Positions 4,411-6,017 of a stretch of DNA of 6,017 nucleotides are shown one piece after another. Position numbers and translations under genes: made by a program. The stretch comes from Gammaproteobacteria bacterium. GTDB taxonomy: Bacteria > Pseudomonadota > Gammaproteobacteria > Burkholderiales > Burkholderiaceae_C. The stretch's first letter is position 1, and every line of letters starts with the position of its first letter. The stretch covers positions 1 through 6,017 of the forward strand of contig JAHIQV010000330.1 in the NCBI GenBank assembly GCA_018903185.1, in the 5' to 3' direction. A model generated the notes under the pieces. It worked only from the letters and a program-made list of their open reading frames with translations. It was not told the DNA's origin and searched no databases.

Positions 4411-5895
4411 ATGCAAAACGGAACCCTCCTCGCCGCGATCGATCTCGGCTCCAACAGCTTCCGGCTGGAAATCGGCCGTTTCCACTCCGGCCACATCGAA
4501 CGCGTCGAATACATCAAGGAAACCGTGCGCCAGGGCAGCGGCCTGGACGAAAACAAGGTGTTGAGCGAAGCCGCCATGCAGCGCGGCTGGGACTGCCTGG
4601 CCCGCTTTGCCGAGCGCTTGCACGGCTTCAAAAAACAACAGGTCCGGGCCGTCGCCACGCAGACCCTGCGCGAGGCGAGAAACCGCGACGAGTTCATGCG
4701 CAAGGCCCAGTCCATCCTGGGCTTCGCCATCGAGGTGGTGTCGGGGCACGAAGAAGCGCGCCTGATCTACCAGGGCGTCTCGCGCCTGCTGCCGCAATCC
4801 GAAGAAAAACGCCTGGTGGTGGACATCGGCGGGCGCTCGACCGAGATGATCCTGGGTCAGGGCTACGAGGCCCGCAAGATGGAGTCCTACCGGCTGGGCA
4901 GCGTGGCCTGGTCGACCAAGTATTTCCCCCGCGGGCAGCTCACGGCGGTGGCGTTCAAGACCGCCGAAGTCGCGGCCAAGGCCGTGCTCGACGAGGCACT
5001 CGACACCTTTCCGCCCTCCGAATGGACGGTGTCCTACGGGTCCTCGGGCACCGTGGGCTCGGTCGCCGACATCCTGGCGGCCAACGGCTGGGCTTCGGGC
5101 GTGATCACCCGTTCCGGTCTGGACTGGCTGGTGGACAAGCTGATCAAGGCCGGCAACGTCGACAACCTGCGCCTTGAGGGCATGAAGGACGACCGCCGGG
5201 CCGTGCTCGGTGGCGGCGTGAGCGTGCTGCGCGCGATCTTCGACCTCTTCGACATCCAGCAGATGCTGCCCGCGCAAGGCGCCTTGCGCCAGGGTGCGCT
5301 CTACGACCTGATCGACCGCGAGTCCCACGAGGGCGACGTGCGCGAGCGCACGGTGCGCTGGCTGGCCGAGCGCTTCTCGATCGACGAAGCGCAGGCGCAG
5401 CGCGTGAGCACCGTGAGCACCGCCCTGTTCGCCCAGATCGCGGCCGCCGACACGCCCAACGAACGGTATTCGCAAAAGCTCGCCTGGGCAGCCCGCCTGC
5501 ACGAGATCGGCACGCACATCTCGCACGACCGCTCATACCACCACGGCGCCTACATCCTCGACAACGTGGACGCACCGGGTTTTTCCTTTCCCGAACTGCA
5601 CCGAATGAGCCAGCTGGTGCTCGGTCAGCGCGGCAAATTGCGCAAGCTGGAGCAGTCGCTGGAAGACGAGCTGTTCGCCAAGCAGCTCATGAGCCTGCGC
5701 CTGGCGGTGCTGCTGTGCCATGCCCGCCAGATGCCGGAGCACCAGTCGGTCAAGCTCAGCTACAAATCGGGCGCCTTCAAGCTGGCGACCAACCCGGGCT
5801 GGTCGCGTCGTTACCCGCAGTCGGCCTGGCTGCTGGGCGAAGAGGTGCTGGCCTGGCAGAAAACGGCCTGGAAGTTCAGCGCCGATCTGCGCTGA
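4411..5895 (+). CDS. ppx: Exopolyphosphatase (Ppx/GppA family)
   Basis: This 494-aa cytoplasmic enzyme is of full family length. It removes terminal phosphates from polyphosphate; GppA-type pppGpp hydrolysis is a possible second activity. The N-terminal ASKHA ATPase-like fold is clear: AIDLGSNSFRLEI (9-21) is phosphate loop 1, SGHEEARLIYQGV (111-123) carries the likely catalytic glutamate, DIGGRSTEM (138-146) is phosphate loop 2, and YGSSGTVGSV (209-218) and LGGGVSVL (266-273) follow. An HD-like helical domain with HEIGTHISHDRSYHHGAYIL (364-383) fills the C-terminal half. The usual third Gly of DIGGGSTE is Arg (R142). The ATG at 4411 is the first possible start, because an in-frame TGA lies 6 nt upstream; the Shine-Dalgarno sequence is weak. 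It is transcribed away from the sigma-led cluster and is probably a core gene unrelated to it. No ppk gene is in view. Confidence 0.95.
   Translation: MQNGTLLAAIDLGSNSFRLEIGRFHSGHIERVEYIKETVRQGSGLDENKVLSEAAMQRGWDCLARFAERLHGFKKQQVRAVATQTLREARNRDEFMRKAQSILGFAIEVVSGHEEARLIYQGVSRLLPQSEEKRLVVDIGGRSTEMILGQGYEARKMESYRLGSVAWSTKYFPRGQLTAVAFKTAEVAAKAVLDEALDTFPPSEWTVSYGSSGTVGSVADILAANGWASGVITRSGLDWLVDKLIKAGNVDNLRLEGMKDDRRAVLGGGVSVLRAIFDLFDIQQMLPAQGALRQGALYDLIDRESHEGDVRERTVRWLAERFSIDEAQAQRVSTVSTALFAQIAAADTPNERYSQKLAWAARLHEIGTHISHDRSYHHGAYILDNVDAPGFSFPELHRMSQLVLGQRGKLRKLEQSLEDELFAKQLMSLRLAVLLCHARQMPEHQSVKLSYKSGAFKLATNPGWSRRYPQSAWLLGEEVLAWQKTAWKFSADLR
5272..5289. repeat. Perfect 18-bp palindrome inside ppx
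   Basis: GCGCAAGGC is followed immediately by its exact reverse complement GCCTTGCGC. It encodes part of AQGALRQ in Ppx. It may be a by-product of GC-rich codon choice; no associated function is visible. Confidence 0.6.
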
Positions 5896-5933
5896 CCCAT
5901 CGCATGCTGGCTGAAAAAGTGGTCGGATTTTTT

Positions 5934-5956
5934 GGTATAAACGGTATAAACCGTTT
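5934..5956. repeat. Tandem 9-bp repeat overlapped by a 7-bp inverted repeat, possible operator
   Basis: GGTATAAAC occurs twice in direct tandem (5934-5942 and 5943-5951). Overlapping it, AAACGGT (5939-5945) and ACCGTTT (5950-5956) form a perfect inverted repeat around ATAA. Each direct repeat contains TATAAA, a good -10-like hexamer, in an AT-rich island between ppx and the next gene. I could not find a matching -35. It may be a promoter with an overlapping regulator site; no T-run follows, so it does not look like a terminator for ppx. Confidence 0.5.
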
Positions 5957-5974
5957 CAATCTCAAGGAAATTTC

Positions 5975-6017
5975 ATGGCATCCAAGAACACCGGCAAATC
6001 CAGCAAACTGGTCCGCG
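5975..6017 (+). CDS. N-terminal fragment of an unidentified small basic protein
   Basis: Only 14 codons are visible: MASKNTGKSSKLVR, then the window ends. The start is well supported by AAGGA (5964-5968) six nt upstream of the ATG and by the AT-rich promoter-like region before it. The N-terminus is Lys/Ser-rich, which suggests a flexible, nucleic-acid- or polymer-binding tail, but many proteins look like this. From memory it resembles the start of a short betaproteobacterial hypothetical protein, and I cannot confirm that here. It follows ppx by 79 nt in the same direction and probably has its own promoter. Confidence 0.6.
   Translation, partial: MASKNTGKSSKLVR

Noticed and set aside
5404..5421. 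Tandem GTGAGCACC repeat in ppx
   Set aside because: Two copies encode V-S-T V-S-T in frame within a helical region; this is easily explained by codon and residue choice.
4291..5526. 411-aa minus-strand ORF opposite ppx
   Set aside because: It is antisense to ppx, whose catalytic motifs are clear; the composition is typical of a GC-rich reverse frame.
5911..5935. A5...T6 segment after ppx as a possible terminator
   Set aside because: The only pairing is A-T with a large loop and no GC stem, so it would not be stable.

Overview
The window looks like the chromosome of a high-GC proteobacterium, most likely a betaproteobacterium of the Burkholderiales (Comamonadaceae-like). The evidence is the high GC content, the strong G/C bias at third codon positions (which also creates long spurious antisense ORFs), and the style of the Ppx and ECF sigma proteins. 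The taxonomic call is inference, as no rRNA or other marker gene is present.

Positions 1-4245 hold a dense leftward (minus-strand) gene cluster. In transcription order it encodes: an ECF/SigZ-like sigma factor (4245-3643); a Tat-exported thioredoxin-fold protein with a CPFC motif (3646-3059, overlapping the sigma gene by 4 nt); a membrane permease of the ArsP/SO_0444 type with the TPFCSCSS signature (2992-1943); an exported metallo-beta-lactamase-fold protein with a degenerate metal motif (1907-966); a 77-aa cytoplasmic thioredoxin_3 protein with a CANC motif (962-729); a 227-nt gap; an OsmC-family protein that probably starts at a TTG (501-82); and the first 17 codons of a His-rich protein that looks like a CDF metal-efflux transporter (52-1, running off the window).

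Together these genes suggest a thiol/redox or soft-metal(loid) stress system under its own sigma factor. It would combine membrane export, disulfide chemistry on both sides of the inner membrane, peroxide or electrophile reduction by OsmC, and metal efflux. The real inducer and substrate cannot be read from the sequence.

A 165-nt divergent intergenic region (4246-4410) separates this cluster from a rightward exopolyphosphatase gene, ppx (4411-5895). A 79-nt gap follows, carrying a tandem 9-bp repeat overlapped by a perfect 7-bp inverted repeat. The window then ends in the first 14 codons of another rightward gene (5975-6017) with a good ribosome binding site. I found no rRNA, tRNA, CRISPR array, insertion sequence or convincing intrinsic terminator.
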